Shown piece by piece: positions 1 to 10,183 of a stretch of 64,000 nt of DNA. The DNA is taken from contig NZ_JMQM01000003.1 of the NCBI RefSeq assembly GCF_000733725.1, forward strand, positions 62,001-126,000. Reading direction: 5' to 3'. This DNA comes from Nitratireductor basaltis (GTDB lineage: Bacteria > Pseudomonadota > Alphaproteobacteria > Rhizobiales > Rhizobiaceae). The position numbers and the translations under genes were made by a program. The notes under the pieces are model-generated. The model saw only the letters and a program-made list of their open reading frames with translations. It did no database searches and had not been told where the DNA came from. The stretch's first letter is position 1, and every line of letters starts with the position of its first letter.

Positions 1-269
1 TCACCGAAATCATTCTGCCGCATCTGGCGCGCGCCATCACCATCGTGGTGCTGATCCAGACGATTTTCCTTCTGTCAATCTTCGCGGAAATCTTCGTCAC
101 CACCCAGGGCTCCTTCGGCACCCGCACGCTTACCTATCTGATTTTCCAGCGTGTGCTTGAAAGCCAGAATGTGGGCCTTGGCTCGGCCGGCGGCATCTAT
201 GCGGTCATCCTTGCCAATATCGTCGCCATCTTCCTGATGCGCATTGTCGGCAAGAACCTGGACGCCTGA
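1..269 (+). CDS. smoF: ABC polyol transporter permease, C-terminal part
   Basis: This is the 3' end of a gene that begins before the window; it reads in frame from base 3 to a TGA at 267-269 (about 88 codons). The visible protein is hydrophobic, with two membrane segments, and ends in the short cytoplasmic tail usual for MalF/UgpA-type inner-membrane permeases. It lies 15 bases before a second permease, which is followed by an MsmK-type ATPase and sorbitol and mannitol dehydrogenases. That order matches the smoEFGK-smoS-mtlK polyol operon of rhizobia and Rhodobacter. The binding protein should lie upstream, outside the window. The family is clear; the polyol assignment rests on neighbours. 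Confidence 0.8.
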   Translation, partial: TEIILPHLARAITIVVLIQTIFLLSIFAEIFVTTQGSFGTRTLTYLIFQRVLESQNVGLGSAGGIYAVILANIVAIFLMRIVGKNLDA

Positions 270-284
270 GGAGGGAGAACGATC

Positions 285-1115
285 ATGGCACGTGCTGTCA
301 CCACCCGCCGCAAGGCACTCAACACCGCCCTGGCCTGGGGTGTAGGTCTTCTGATCTTCTTCCCCATTCTCTGGACGATCCTGACCAGCTTCAAGACAGA
401 GGCCACGGCCATCGCCGATCCGCCCGTCTTCCTGTTCTTCGACTGGACGCTGGAGAATTACGCGGTCGTGCAGGAGCGCTCCGACTATATGCGCTTCCTG
501 TGGAACTCGATCTTCATTGCCGGCGGCTCGACGCTCCTGGGCGTGATCATCGGCGTGCCGGCTGCATGGTCCATGGCTTTCGTGCCCTCGAAGCGCACCA
601 AGGACATACTGCTGTGGATGCTGTCCACCAAGATGCTTCCGGCGGTGGGCGTGCTTTATCCGATCTATCTGATCTTCATCAAGCTTGGCCTGCTCGACAC
701 GCGTTTCGGCCTGACCATCGTATTGATGCTGATCAATTTGCCGATCATCGTGTGGATGCTCTACACCTATTTCCGCGAGATCCCCGGCGAGATCCTTGAG
801 GCAGCACGGATGGATGGCGCTTCACTGCGCGAAGAAATCCTCTATGTGCTCACACCCATGGCCGTGCCGGGCATCGCCTCCACCATTCTGCTCAATTTCA
901 TTCTCGCCTGGAACGAAGCGTTCTGGACACTCAACCTCACGGCAGCGCAAGCCGCACCGCTGACGGCCTTTATCGCCAGCTATTCCAGCCCCGAAGGCCT
1001 CTTCTACGCAAAGCTTTCCGCCGCCTCGACCATGGCCATTGCACCGATCCTCATTCTTGGCTGGTTCAGCCAGAAGCAGCTCGTGCGCGGTCTCACCTTC
1101 GGCGCGGTCAAGTAA
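285..1115 (+). CDS. smoG: ABC polyol transporter permease (MalG type)
   Basis: The 276-residue inner-membrane permease has the six-segment layout of carbohydrate ABC permeases. Around residues 175-195 lies the EAA loop ([14 protein letters not shown]), which docks onto the ATPase. An AGGGAG-like ribosome site at about 270-276 supports the ATG at 285. It should pair with the preceding permease and use the ATPase that starts 11 bases downstream. With sorbitol and mannitol dehydrogenase genes in the same transcription unit, the likely substrates are D-sorbitol and D-mannitol. Substrate choice cannot be read from the permease itself. Confidence 0.87.
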   Translation: MARAVTTRRKALNTALAWGVGLLIFFPILWTILTSFKTEATAIADPPVFLFFDWTLENYAVVQERSDYMRFLWNSIFIAGGSTLLGVIIGVPAAWSMAFVPSKRTKDILLWMLSTKMLPAVGVLYPIYLIFIKLGLLDTRFGLTIVLMLINLPIIVWMLYTYFREIPGEILEAARMDGASLREEILYVLTPMAVPGIASTILLNFILAWNEAFWTLNLTAAQAAPLTAFIASYSSPEGLFYAKLSAASTMAIAPILILGWFSQKQLVRGLTFGAVK

Positions 1116-1126
1116 GGACGAAACTC

Positions 1127-2127
<1,001 letters not shown>

Positions 2128-2131
<4 letters not shown>

Positions 2132-2901
2132 AACGGCTCGACGGGAAAACGGCGCTCATCACGGGCGCAGCGCGTGGAATCGGGCGTGCCTTTGCCGAAG
2201 CCTATATGCGTGAAGGCGCGCGTGTTGCCATTGCCGACATCGACATTAAGCGCGCGAAAGCGACCGCTGCCGAGATCGGCGAGGCTGCTATCGCGGTGAA
2301 GATGGATGTCACCAACCAGACGAGCATCGACGAGGCCGTTGCGCAAGTCGCAAGAAGCTTCGGCGGCATCGACATTCTCGTCAACAATGCAGCGCTTTTC
2401 ACCGCCGCGCCCATCGTCGAGATCGAGCGGGCGGACTATTCGCGCGTCTTCAACATCAATGTCGCGGGAGTGCTCTTCACCATGCAGGCAGTGGCGCGCC
2501 ACATGATCGAGCGCGGCAAGGGCGGCAAGATCATCAATATGGCAAGCCAGGCGGGACGACGCGGCGAGTCGCTGGTCGCGGTCTATTGCGCGTCCAAGGC
2601 AGCCGTCATCAGCCTCACCCAGTCCGCGGGGCTGAACCTCATCCGCCACGGCATAAACGTGAACGCCATCGCGCCCGGTGTGGTTGATGGCGAGCACTGG
2701 GACGGGGTGGATGCATTCTTCGCCAGATACGAAGGCAAGGCACCGGGGCAGAAAAAGCAGGAAGTCGGCGAGGCCGTACCCTATGGGCGCATGGGAACGC
2801 CCGAAGACTTGACGGGCATGGCGATCTTCCTCGCCAGTGAAGAAGCAAATTATGTGGTGGCCCAATGCTACAATGTGGACGGCGGACAATGGATGAGCTG
2901 A
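2128..2901 (+). CDS. smoS: Sorbitol dehydrogenase (SDR family)
   Basis: A 257-residue classical short-chain dehydrogenase. The cofactor motif TGAARGIG is near residue 10, the NNA motif near residue 87 and the catalytic YCASK near residue 153. The C-terminus ends in the usual NVDGGQWMS. Its place directly after an smoK-like ATPase and before a mannitol dehydrogenase matches SmoS, which oxidises D-sorbitol (and galactitol in Rhodobacter) with NAD. It is cytoplasmic. The 3' end overlaps the mtlK start by 13 bases. SDR specificity cannot be proved from sequence, but context and the C-terminal signature agree. Confidence 0.85.
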
Positions 2902-4370
2902 CGCCCCTCTGCAACGAGACGCTGCCTCGGCTTGCCGACCATGTGCGCATACCGCGCTACGACCGCAGCGGCCTGACGCCGGGGATCGTGCATATCGGGC
3001 TTGGCAACTTCCACCGCGCACACCAGGCCTGGTATCTTCACAGGCTGATGGAACTGGGGCTGGCCAGTGACTGGGCCATCATCGGCGCGGGTGTCCGCCC
3101 TGCCGATTCCGTTCAGCGCGAGCGGCTTAAGGCGCAGGACTGCCTGACAACGCTCATAGAGCTTCAACCGGACGCTGTTTCCGCAGAAATCACCGGCTCC
3201 ATGATCGACTTCGTTCCCGTTGAGCCGGACAATGCCGCCCTGATCGCGCAGATGACCGATCCGGCAATCCGCATCGTCTCGCTGACCGTGACGGAAGGCG
3301 GCTACTACCGCAACGCCGCGGGCGGGTTTGACGAGAGTCACCCTGACATCGTTCATGATGCTGCCAATCCCGACAAGCCGCGCACGGCCTTCGGCGCGAT
3401 GATCGCTGCGTTGAGGGTCAGACGCGAGGCAGGAACCGGTCCCTTCACCGGTCTTAGCTGCGACAATCTCCAGGGTAATGGCGCGATCCTGCACGATACC
3501 ATGGTCTCGCTTGCCCGTTTGGTCGATGCACGGCTCGCCGCATGGATCGACGCCAACTGCACCTTCCCGAACTCCATGGTCGACTGCATCGTGCCTGCGA
3601 CGGGCGAAAAGGAACTGGCGCTTGCGCACAAGTTCGGCATCGGTGACCGCGCACCGGTTACGCATGAACATTTCCGCCAATGGGTGATCGAGGACCGCTT
3701 CTGCCGTGGCCGACCCGACTGGGATCGCGTGGGCGCGACCTTCTCCGACCATGTGCATGCCTATGAAACCATGAAGATCCGGCTGCTTAATGGCGGCCAT
3801 CAGCTCCTGGCCAATGCGGGCGAACTCCTGTCGATCGAAACGATCTCGGAATGCATGCTGGACCCCGCCATCCGGGCATTCTTCCGCAAGGTTGAAGACG
3901 AGGAGATTGCCCCGCATGTTTCGGCAGTGCCGGGCATGTCGCCTGCTTCCTATGTGGAGCTGATCGAGAAGCGCTTCGCCAATCCTGCCATTGTCGATAC
4001 GACACGCCGCGTTGCCTTCGACGGCTCCTCACGTCACCCGGGCTTTCTCCACCCCGTGCTTCGTGAGCGACTCGGCAGGGAGAAATCCGTCCATGGGCTG
4101 GCACTCGCCGAGGCGCTGTGGGCGCGCATGTGCACTGGCCGCCGCGACGACGGCACGACAATCGAGCCCAATGATCCCCATTGGGAATTACTTCGAAAGG
4201 CCGCTCTCGAAGCAGAGATCCGTCCCCGCGCATGGATCGAACAGGAGCAATTCTATGGGGACCTTGCAGGGGCTGCGGACTTTGCGTCGACATTCGTGCG
4301 ATGCTTCGTGATGTTGCAGGAGATCGGCACCCGCCGCACCCTTGAAACCTTCGCAAAAGGGACGATCTAG
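2889..4370 (+). CDS. mtlK: Mannitol 2-dehydrogenase
   Basis: This is a 493-residue long-chain polyol dehydrogenase that oxidises D-mannitol to D-fructose with NAD. It has the N-terminal HIGLGNFHRAHQ motif and, around residue 300, the K-x4-N-x2-H catalytic pattern (KIRLLNGGH), where lysine, asparagine and histidine are the known active-site residues. Length fits the family (about 490). I chose the ATG at 2889, inside the end of smoS; the in-frame ATG at 2865 would add eight residues that extend beyond the usual MtlK N-terminus. It completes the polyol operon by feeding fructose to central metabolism. Confidence 0.9.
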   Translation: MDELTPLCNETLPRLADHVRIPRYDRSGLTPGIVHIGLGNFHRAHQAWYLHRLMELGLASDWAIIGAGVRPADSVQRERLKAQDCLTTLIELQPDAVSAEITGSMIDFVPVEPDNAALIAQMTDPAIRIVSLTVTEGGYYRNAAGGFDESHPDIVHDAANPDKPRTAFGAMIAALRVRREAGTGPFTGLSCDNLQGNGAILHDTMVSLARLVDARLAAWIDANCTFPNSMVDCIVPATGEKELALAHKFGIGDRAPVTHEHFRQWVIEDRFCRGRPDWDRVGATFSDHVHAYETMKIRLLNGGHQLLANAGELLSIETISECMLDPAIRAFFRKVEDEEIAPHVSAVPGMSPASYVELIEKRFANPAIVDTTRRVAFDGSSRHPGFLHPVLRERLGREKSVHGLALAEALWARMCTGRRDDGTTIEPNDPHWELLRKAALEAEIRPRAWIEQEQFYGDLAGAADFASTFVRCFVMLQEIGTRRTLETFAKGTI

Positions 4371-4401
4371 GAGTACCTGTCTCCAAGGTGAGTGCTCCTT
4401 C

Positions 4402-5190
4402 ATGTCCACGAAAACCATCCTTGTCACCGGCGCCACCGACGGGCTCGGTCTCGCCGCTGCGAAGAAGCTGGCCGCCAAGGGCCATCGCCTCTTTCTTCAC
4501 GGTCGCGACCAGGAAAAGCTGGAAGCTGCTAAGGCCGAGATCTCGGGAGAGGCAGAGACGCTCATTGCGGATCTGTCCAACATGACGGAAGTCAACGCGC
4601 TCGCCGACAAGGCTGCTGCCCGCGCCGGCAAGATCGACGTGCTGATCAACAATGCAGGTGTCTTCAAGGCTGATGAAGCCATCACCCCCGAGGGTCTCGA
4701 CATCCGCTTTGCGGTCAACACGCTCGCCCCTTATCTTTTGACGCGCCTCTTGCTGCCCTCGATGCCAAAGGATGGGCGGGTCGTCTCGCTCTCCTCGGCC
4801 GCACAGGAGCCTGTTGATATCCGTGCCCTGAAAGGCAATCACCAGCTTGGCGACATGGACGCCTATGCACAAAGCAAGCTGGCGCTGATCATCTGGACAA
4901 AGGCACTCGCCGCAGAACATCCGGACGGCCCCACCTTCATCGCGCTCAATCCCGGCTCCCTGCTGGCCACCAAGATGGTGCGCGAAGGATTCGGCATTGA
5001 CGGTAGCGATGTGAATATCGGCGGCGATATCATCACGGAAGCTGCCTTGTCCGATGATTTCGCGGATCGTTCAGGCGAATATTACGACAATGATGGCGGC
5101 GGCTTCTCCGAACCGCATCCCGCTGCACTGGACGTGAATGCGAGCGCCAATGTCATGGAAGCGATCAAGGAACTGGTCGGTCTGGGATAA
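4402..5190 (+). CDS. Short-chain dehydrogenase, unknown substrate
   Basis: A 262-residue SDR with the cofactor motif TGATDGLG at about residues 8-15, NNAG near 87-90 and a YAQSK active site near 155. It resembles retinol-dehydrogenase/WW-oxidoreductase-like SDRs that have no fixed substrate in bacteria. It starts 31 bases after mtlK in the same direction and may be the last gene of the polyol operon. The ATG at 4402 was chosen because the Rossmann fold begins right there; an in-frame ATG at 4342 lies inside mtlK and adds an unrelated basic stretch. The substrate is unknown. Confidence 0.75.
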   Translation: MSTKTILVTGATDGLGLAAAKKLAAKGHRLFLHGRDQEKLEAAKAEISGEAETLIADLSNMTEVNALADKAAARAGKIDVLINNAGVFKADEAITPEGLDIRFAVNTLAPYLLTRLLLPSMPKDGRVVSLSSAAQEPVDIRALKGNHQLGDMDAYAQSKLALIIWTKALAAEHPDGPTFIALNPGSLLATKMVREGFGIDGSDVNIGGDIITEAALSDDFADRSGEYYDNDGGGFSEPHPAALDVNASANVMEAIKELVGLG

Positions 5191-5335
5191 GCGCAGCACG
5201 CCCTTCGAACTGATTTCCCGCCCTCCCCTGCACCTGCGGCTCTGGCCAGGCAGTTGATTTATCAGATTGAACCGCGCCGTTACGGCCGGACGATTCGCGT
5301 TGGCTCCGGTTTCCTGAGATTTTAATTCCTACTTG

Positions 5336-5363
5336 TTGACATCTCAATATGAATGGTTAGCAT
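5336..5363 (+). promoter_or_regulatory. Candidate sigma-70 promoter for the GntR gene
   Basis: TTGACA at 5336-5341 matches the -35 consensus and is followed after 16 bases by TAGCAT at 5358-5363 (four of six -10 positions). Transcription would begin near 5370, which leaves a short leader with AAAGGAG at 5371-5377 and supports translation from the ATG at 5383 rather than the one at 5353. Confidence 0.5.
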
Positions 5364-5382
5364 CTTACCCAAAGGAGCAGCC

Positions 5383-6189
5383 ATGTACGATCCTTCTTCG
5401 CCATTCACCAGCGCCACGCCGTTCAAGCCCTCACAGAAGGCTGATTTTGCGGAAGAGCGGCTGCGCGCCGCGGTTCAGTGGTGCGAGCTTCTGCCCGGTG
5501 AAATGGTGGGTGAACAGGATCTGGTTGAGCGTTTCGGGTTGGGGCGTGCCGGTGTGCGCGCGGCGCTTGCCAAACTTGCCGTGACCGGCATGGTCGAGGC
5601 GGTGCCGCGTGCAGGCTGGCGTATTCAGCCGATCAGCGGCGCCTTGATCGGCAATGTCATTGATGCACGCCGTCTCGTCGAGCCGGCCATGGCCAAGGTC
5701 GAGCTCTCGCCCGAACAGGTTCTGCGGGCACGCGAGATGCAAAGCGTGATCTCTGCGCTCGTACAGTCCGGTGATCATGGTGCGGCACAGACCGCCTCCC
5801 AGGAATATGGCCGCGAGGTTCTCGAGCTGGTGCGAGCCGGCGTCAATCCGCTTGTCGGAAATCTTCTGGGAGAGCTTTGGGACCAGAGCGAGCGCATCGT
5901 GCGCTTCCTCGAACTCAAAGGCAGCAAGACTTTTGCGGTGGTGGATGCAGGTCCGTTGCTGGAGGCGCTTCTTGCCCGTGATCCGGCTGCGATCCTGATG
6001 CAGCGCAAGAGCGACATCGACCGCTTCGAACGCCATATGACCGCGTGCCTGTTCCGCGACGACACGGCAATTGCGGCATCCTCGACAAAACAAAACAATC
6101 GGCCGGCTGATAATGCCGAGCCCAAGAAAACTTCAACTGGGAACATAAGCGAAAAATGGGAGACCGGAGATGACAAATACTTCGAATAG
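5383..6189 (+). CDS. GntR-family regulator of the peptide/amide operon
   Basis: A 268-residue regulator with an N-terminal winged helix (RFGLGRAGVRAALAKLAVTGMVE) and an alpha-helical ligand domain of the FCD type. It opens the operon and overlaps the first binding-protein gene by 20 bases, so it probably controls its own transcription unit, most likely as a ligand-relieved repressor. The ATG at 5383 has AAAGGAG six bases upstream. The last 30 or so residues are polar, asparagine/lysine-rich and probably disordered. The effector is unknown; by context it should be the imported compound or a breakdown product. Confidence 0.8.
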   Translation: MYDPSSPFTSATPFKPSQKADFAEERLRAAVQWCELLPGEMVGEQDLVERFGLGRAGVRAALAKLAVTGMVEAVPRAGWRIQPISGALIGNVIDARRLVEPAMAKVELSPEQVLRAREMQSVISALVQSGDHGAAQTASQEYGREVLELVRAGVNPLVGNLLGELWDQSERIVRFLELKGSKTFAVVDAGPLLEALLARDPAAILMQRKSDIDRFERHMTACLFRDDTAIAASSTKQNNRPADNAEPKKTSTGNISEKWETGDDKYFE

Positions 6190-7681
6190 CAGGATTCTTG
6201 GCGCGCTTGCGCTCGCGCTGTCACTGAGCACCGCACTGCCCGGCATGGCCGAGGCGAAAGAGGTTCTGACGATCGATCTCGTCAATGAGCCTGCCACGCT
6301 GGACCCGCACAAGCAGTGGAATCCGGACAGCTACTACGTATACCGCAACATTTTCGACAATCTCGTCACTCGTGATGATGCTGGCGAAATCATGCCGCAG
6401 ATCGCCACCGAGTGGGACCAGATCTCCGACACGGAAGTCGTCTTCACAATCCGCGACGACGTGATGTTTCACGATGGTGAAAAACTGACGCCTGAAGACG
6501 TGGTCTTCACGGTCAAGCGCATCACCGACCCGGCTTTTGCCAGCCCGCAGCTCGGCCAGTTCGACAAGATCGTCGAAGCCGAGGTGATGGAAGGCAACAA
6601 GGTCAAGCTGACGACGGACGGACCTTACCCCGCACTTCTGGCGCAGCTCGTGAAGCTGTCCATCGTGCCGGAACATGTGGTCACGGAAGTTGGCGATGAT
6701 GCGTTCAATGCCAATCCGGTTGGCAGCGGGCCCTACAAATTCGCGAGCTGGAACCGCGGCGTCGACGTGAAGCTTGAGCGCAACGACGAATATTGGGGCG
6801 AGAAGGGCGTTTTCGAAAGTGCGGTCTTCCGTGGCGTGCCGGATGCTTCGACCCGTCTGGCCAATCTGCAGGCAGGCACCGCCGACCTCGTCGTGACGCT
6901 GAACGCCGATCTGGCACAGCAGCTTGAAGCCAGCGGCCGCGGCAAGGTCATGACGGTCAACACCGAGCGCGTTGCCTATTTCGCCATGAACAGCGCGCTT
7001 GAGCCGCTCGACAACATGGAGCTGCGCAAGGCGATCGGCTATGCAATCGACCGCGAAGGCATCGTGGAAGGCCTGCTTGGCGGCTACCCGAAGGTGGTGG
7101 ACGAGCTCGTCTCTCCCGCACATTTCGGCTGGGTCGATGGCGTTGAAGGCTTCAGCTACGATCCCGATCAGGCAAAGGAGATCATCTCCGGTCTGGGCGA
7201 GGATGCAAAGCAGACTATGAAGCTGGCGACTTCGCCGGTATTTGATCAGCGCGTCGTCCAGGCCATCCAGCAGATGCTCACCGATGTGGGCTTGAGCGTC
7301 GAGATCGAGACCACCGATATGGCCACCTGGCTGAAGGACCAGCAGACGACGCCGGACCAGGCGCCGATGCTCACTTTCAGCCGCTGGTCCTGCGCCTGTC
7401 AGGATGCGGACGGCATCATGTATCCGCTGCTTCACTCATCGAGTGCCTGGTCACGCTTCAATGACGGCGAAATCGACAAGCTGCTCGATGACGCACGCAG
7501 TGAGCTGGATGTCGAGAAGCGCCAGCAGCTCTACGCGGATCTGCACGATCTCGTGATCGACAAGGTAGCGATCCTGCCCCTCTACCAGGCCGCAATCATC
7601 TATGGTGGCGCAGAAGCGCTTGAATGGCAGCCCACCTCGAATGAAAGCCTGTTCCTCAACCGTATGGGCTGGGCGGAATAA
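6170..7681 (+). CDS. Family 5 periplasmic binding protein, copy 1 (peptide/opine type)
   Basis: This 503-residue exported protein has a basic N-terminus and hydrophobic core ending in GMAEAKE, a signal peptide. It is a DppA/OppA-type (SBP family 5) receptor, with the family signature around TPEDVVFTVKRI and the NPVGSGPYKF hinge region. It delivers solute to the permeases at 9254-11043. It is strikingly similar along its whole length to the next gene product. The start overlaps the end of the GntR gene by 20 bases, with GGAG a few bases before the ATG. Substrate unknown; the operon enzymes suggest a peptide-like or amide-linked molecule. Confidence 0.88.
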   Translation: MTNTSNSRILGALALALSLSTALPGMAEAKEVLTIDLVNEPATLDPHKQWNPDSYYVYRNIFDNLVTRDDAGEIMPQIATEWDQISDTEVVFTIRDDVMFHDGEKLTPEDVVFTVKRITDPAFASPQLGQFDKIVEAEVMEGNKVKLTTDGPYPALLAQLVKLSIVPEHVVTEVGDDAFNANPVGSGPYKFASWNRGVDVKLERNDEYWGEKGVFESAVFRGVPDASTRLANLQAGTADLVVTLNADLAQQLEASGRGKVMTVNTERVAYFAMNSALEPLDNMELRKAIGYAIDREGIVEGLLGGYPKVVDELVSPAHFGWVDGVEGFSYDPDQAKEIISGLGEDAKQTMKLATSPVFDQRVVQAIQQMLTDVGLSVEIETTDMATWLKDQQTTPDQAPMLTFSRWSCACQDADGIMYPLLHSSSAWSRFNDGEIDKLLDDARSELDVEKRQQLYADLHDLVIDKVAILPLYQAAIIYGGAEALEWQPTSNESLFLNRMGWAE

Positions 7682-7702
7682 TCTGCCACGCTTGAAAAGC
7701 GC

Positions 7703-7728
7703 GCGTGTGCCATGAAACTGGCACACGC
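7703..7728 (+). other. Intergenic RNA hairpin between the two binding-protein genes
   Basis: A perfect nine-base stem, GCGTGTGCC at 7703-7711 and GGCACACGC at 7720-7728, closes an eight-base loop. There is no T-run, so it is more likely an mRNA-stabilising or attenuating structure than a terminator. The ATG at 7712 lies in the loop, which argues for the downstream start at 7751. Confidence 0.6.
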
Positions 7729-7750
7729 AATCCAGCCAAGGAGTATATCC

Positions 7751-9250
7751 ATGCGTATCCGCACCGCTTTGCTGGCCGCTACCTGTGCGATGATTTTCGC
7801 TCAGCCGCTCGGCGCGAAGGAACTTCTGACGATCGATCTCGTCAACGAGCCGACCACGCTTGACCCGCACATGCAGTGGAATCCGGACAGCTACTATGTC
7901 TACCGGAACATTTTCGACAACATCGTCACCCGCGACAATGATGGCAAGATCGTGCCGCAGGTGGCCGAAAGCTGGGAGCAGATTTCCGATACGGAACTCG
8001 CTCTGACGATCCGCGAAGGCATCAAGTTCCACGACGGTTCGGACTTGACGGCTGAGGATGTCGCTTTCTCGGTGAAGCGCATCATCGACCCCGAATTCGC
8101 AAGCCCCCAGCTTGGTCAGTTCAACAAGATCACGGACGCACGCGTCGAAGGTGACAACAAGGTCGTTCTCGTAACCGATGGTCCTTACCCGGCGCTGCTC
8201 GCACAGCTCGTGAAGCTGTCGGTGGTGCCAAAGGCCGTTGTCGAGGAAGCCGGCAAGGATGGCTTCAATGCCAATCCGGTGGGTTCCGGCCCCTACAAGT
8301 TCGGCGAACAGCAGCGCGGCGTGTCGGTCACGCTCGTGCGCAACGACGACTATTGGGGCGAGAAGGGCGAGTTCGAGGAAGCCGTCTTCCGCGCGGTTCC
8401 CGATGCGGCAACACGCGTTGCCAATCTGAAGGCCGGTACGTCGGACCTCGTCGTGAGCCTCGATTCCGATCTGGCGCTCCAGCTTGAAAACGACCCGCAG
8501 GTTCAGCTTCTGACCGCTCTGACAGAACGCGTCGGCTTCATGGGCATCAACACAACCCGCGAGCCGCTGGACGACCCGGAGCTTCGCAAGGCGCTCGCCA
8601 TGGCGATCGACCGTGAAGGTATCGTGGAAGGCATTCTGGGCGGCGGCGAGAAGGTTGTTTCGCAGATGGCGACCTCGGCGCATTTCGGTTATGTCGAAGG
8701 CATCGAGCCGATCCCTTACGATCCCGAGCAGGCAAAGCAGATTGTCGAGGCCGCAGGTGATGCGGCCAAGACCAAGATGGAATTTGCCACGGCTCCGGTC
8801 TTCGATCAGCGTATCGTCCAAGCCATCCAGCAGATGCTCAATGATGTCGGCTTCAATGTCGAGATCAACATGTCGGACATGGCAACCTATCTGAAGACGG
8901 TGCAGCAGCCCGAACAGGGAAGCCGCCCCTACCTCTCCTTCGGTCGCTGGTCCTGCGCCTGTCAGGATGTTGACGGCGTACTCTTCCCGCTTCTGCATTC
9001 CGGTTCCAACTGGTCGCGCGTTTCCAGCGAGACGATCGACGAGGCACTTGAAACCGGTCGTTCCTCACTCGATGAGCAGGAGCGCCTGGACGCATACAAG
9101 ACCGTGCATCAGCTGGTCCACGACGAGACGCTCATCCTGCCGCTCTACCAGGCAGCCGCACTTTACGGTGGTGCTGCAGAACTGGAATGGGAACCGACGG
9201 CGAATGAGAGCCTCTTCCTCAACCGCATGAGCTGGAAAGAACAGGAATAA
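7751..9250 (+). CDS. Family 5 periplasmic binding protein, copy 2
   Basis: A 499-residue paralogue of the preceding protein. Both mature regions share NPDSYYVYRNIFDN, FASPQLGQF, DGPYPALLAQLVKLS, NPVGSGPYKF and a RWSCACQD motif. The signal peptide runs from the ATG at 7751 to about QPLGAKE. AAGGAG at 7739-7744 supports that start. Two receptors with one permease pair suggests two related ligands or different affinities. The conserved CxC pair in RWSCACQD occurs in both and may form a disulfide or bind something; this is inference. Confidence 0.88.
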   Translation: MRIRTALLAATCAMIFAQPLGAKELLTIDLVNEPTTLDPHMQWNPDSYYVYRNIFDNIVTRDNDGKIVPQVAESWEQISDTELALTIREGIKFHDGSDLTAEDVAFSVKRIIDPEFASPQLGQFNKITDARVEGDNKVVLVTDGPYPALLAQLVKLSVVPKAVVEEAGKDGFNANPVGSGPYKFGEQQRGVSVTLVRNDDYWGEKGEFEEAVFRAVPDAATRVANLKAGTSDLVVSLDSDLALQLENDPQVQLLTALTERVGFMGINTTREPLDDPELRKALAMAIDREGIVEGILGGGEKVVSQMATSAHFGYVEGIEPIPYDPEQAKQIVEAAGDAAKTKMEFATAPVFDQRIVQAIQQMLNDVGFNVEINMSDMATYLKTVQQPEQGSRPYLSFGRWSCACQDVDGVLFPLLHSGSNWSRVSSETIDEALETGRSSLDEQERLDAYKTVHQLVHDETLILPLYQAAALYGGAAELEWEPTANESLFLNRMSWKEQE

Positions 9251-9253
9251 GGC

Positions 9254-10183
9254 GTGGTCGTCTTCCTAGCAAAAAGAGCGGGCCAGGCACTGGTCGCGAT
9301 TTTCGGGGTCATGACGCTGGTGTTCTTCATCCAGCGTCTGACCGGCGATCCGACCTATCTGCTGGTGCCTGAAACCGCCACTCAGGAAGACATCGAGGCC
9401 ATGCGTCAGTCGCTTGGCCTCGACCGTCCCCTGCTGGTTCAGTATCTGTCCTTTCTGGCAGACATCGTCCGCTTCGACCTCGGGCGCTCCTTCATCCAGA
9501 ACATCCCCGTGACGGATATCGTCGCCTCGCGCCTGCCCTATACGTTGCAGCTTGCCGGTGGTGCGCTGTTCGTCGCCTTCGTGATCGGGCTGCCGATCGG
9601 CCTGATCCTGGCGCTGGCGCGCAAATACAAGAGCTCCAACATCCTGATGGGTGTCGTGCTTGCCGCCCAAAGCCTGCCGACCTTCTGGAGCGGCATATTG
9701 ATGATCATGGTGTTCGGCGTCTGGCTCGGCTGGCTTCCGCCGTCCGGTTCGGGAACATTTGCGCATCTGATCATGCCGTCGATTGCGCTCGGGCTGCTGT
9801 CCATGGCGACCTATGCCCGCATCGCGCGCTCTTCCGTTCTTGATGAACTCTCCAAGGATTATGTGCGCTCCGCGCGAGCCCGCGGCGTGCCGCAGGGCCG
9901 CCTCGTGCGCCGCCACCTCCTGCGCAACTCGGTCATACCCGTTATCTCCATCACGGCTCTTGAAATCTCCCAGCTTCTGGCTGGCGCGGTGATCGTCGAG
10001 ACGGTGTTCGCCTGGCCCGGCCTGGGGCTGCTGACCGTCCAGTCCGTCGTCGCTCGCGACTTCGTCGTCGTCCAGGGCGTGGTGCTTCTGGGTGCCTTCG
10101 TCACCATCGCGGTGAACTTCATCGCCGACATACTCTACAGCGTGGTCGATCCGCGCATCAGGCTGGACGGAGCGGGCCAATGA
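9254..10183 (+). CDS. ABC permease, DppB type
   Basis: A 309-residue inner-membrane permease with the N-terminal segment and TFFIQRLTGDP-like start of DppB/OppB proteins (here VFFIQRLTGDP), six predicted membrane segments, and the EAA-like loop DYVRSARARGVPQGRLVRRHLLRN around residues 200-222. It starts at GTG 9254, three bases after the second binding-protein stop, so the operon is continuous. It pairs with the DppC-type permease downstream, with a four-base ATGA overlap at 10180-10183. Confidence 0.9.
   Translation: MVVFLAKRAGQALVAIFGVMTLVFFIQRLTGDPTYLLVPETATQEDIEAMRQSLGLDRPLLVQYLSFLADIVRFDLGRSFIQNIPVTDIVASRLPYTLQLAGGALFVAFVIGLPIGLILALARKYKSSNILMGVVLAAQSLPTFWSGILMIMVFGVWLGWLPPSGSGTFAHLIMPSIALGLLSMATYARIARSSVLDELSKDYVRSARARGVPQGRLVRRHLLRNSVIPVISITALEISQLLAGAVIVETVFAWPGLGLLTVQSVVARDFVVVQGVVLLGAFVTIAVNFIADILYSVVDPRIRLDGAGQ

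Noticed and set aside
5353-5382. Earlier ATG for the first GntR gene
   Set aside because: It lies within the spacer/-10 region of the likely promoter, and a good ribosome site precedes 5383 instead.
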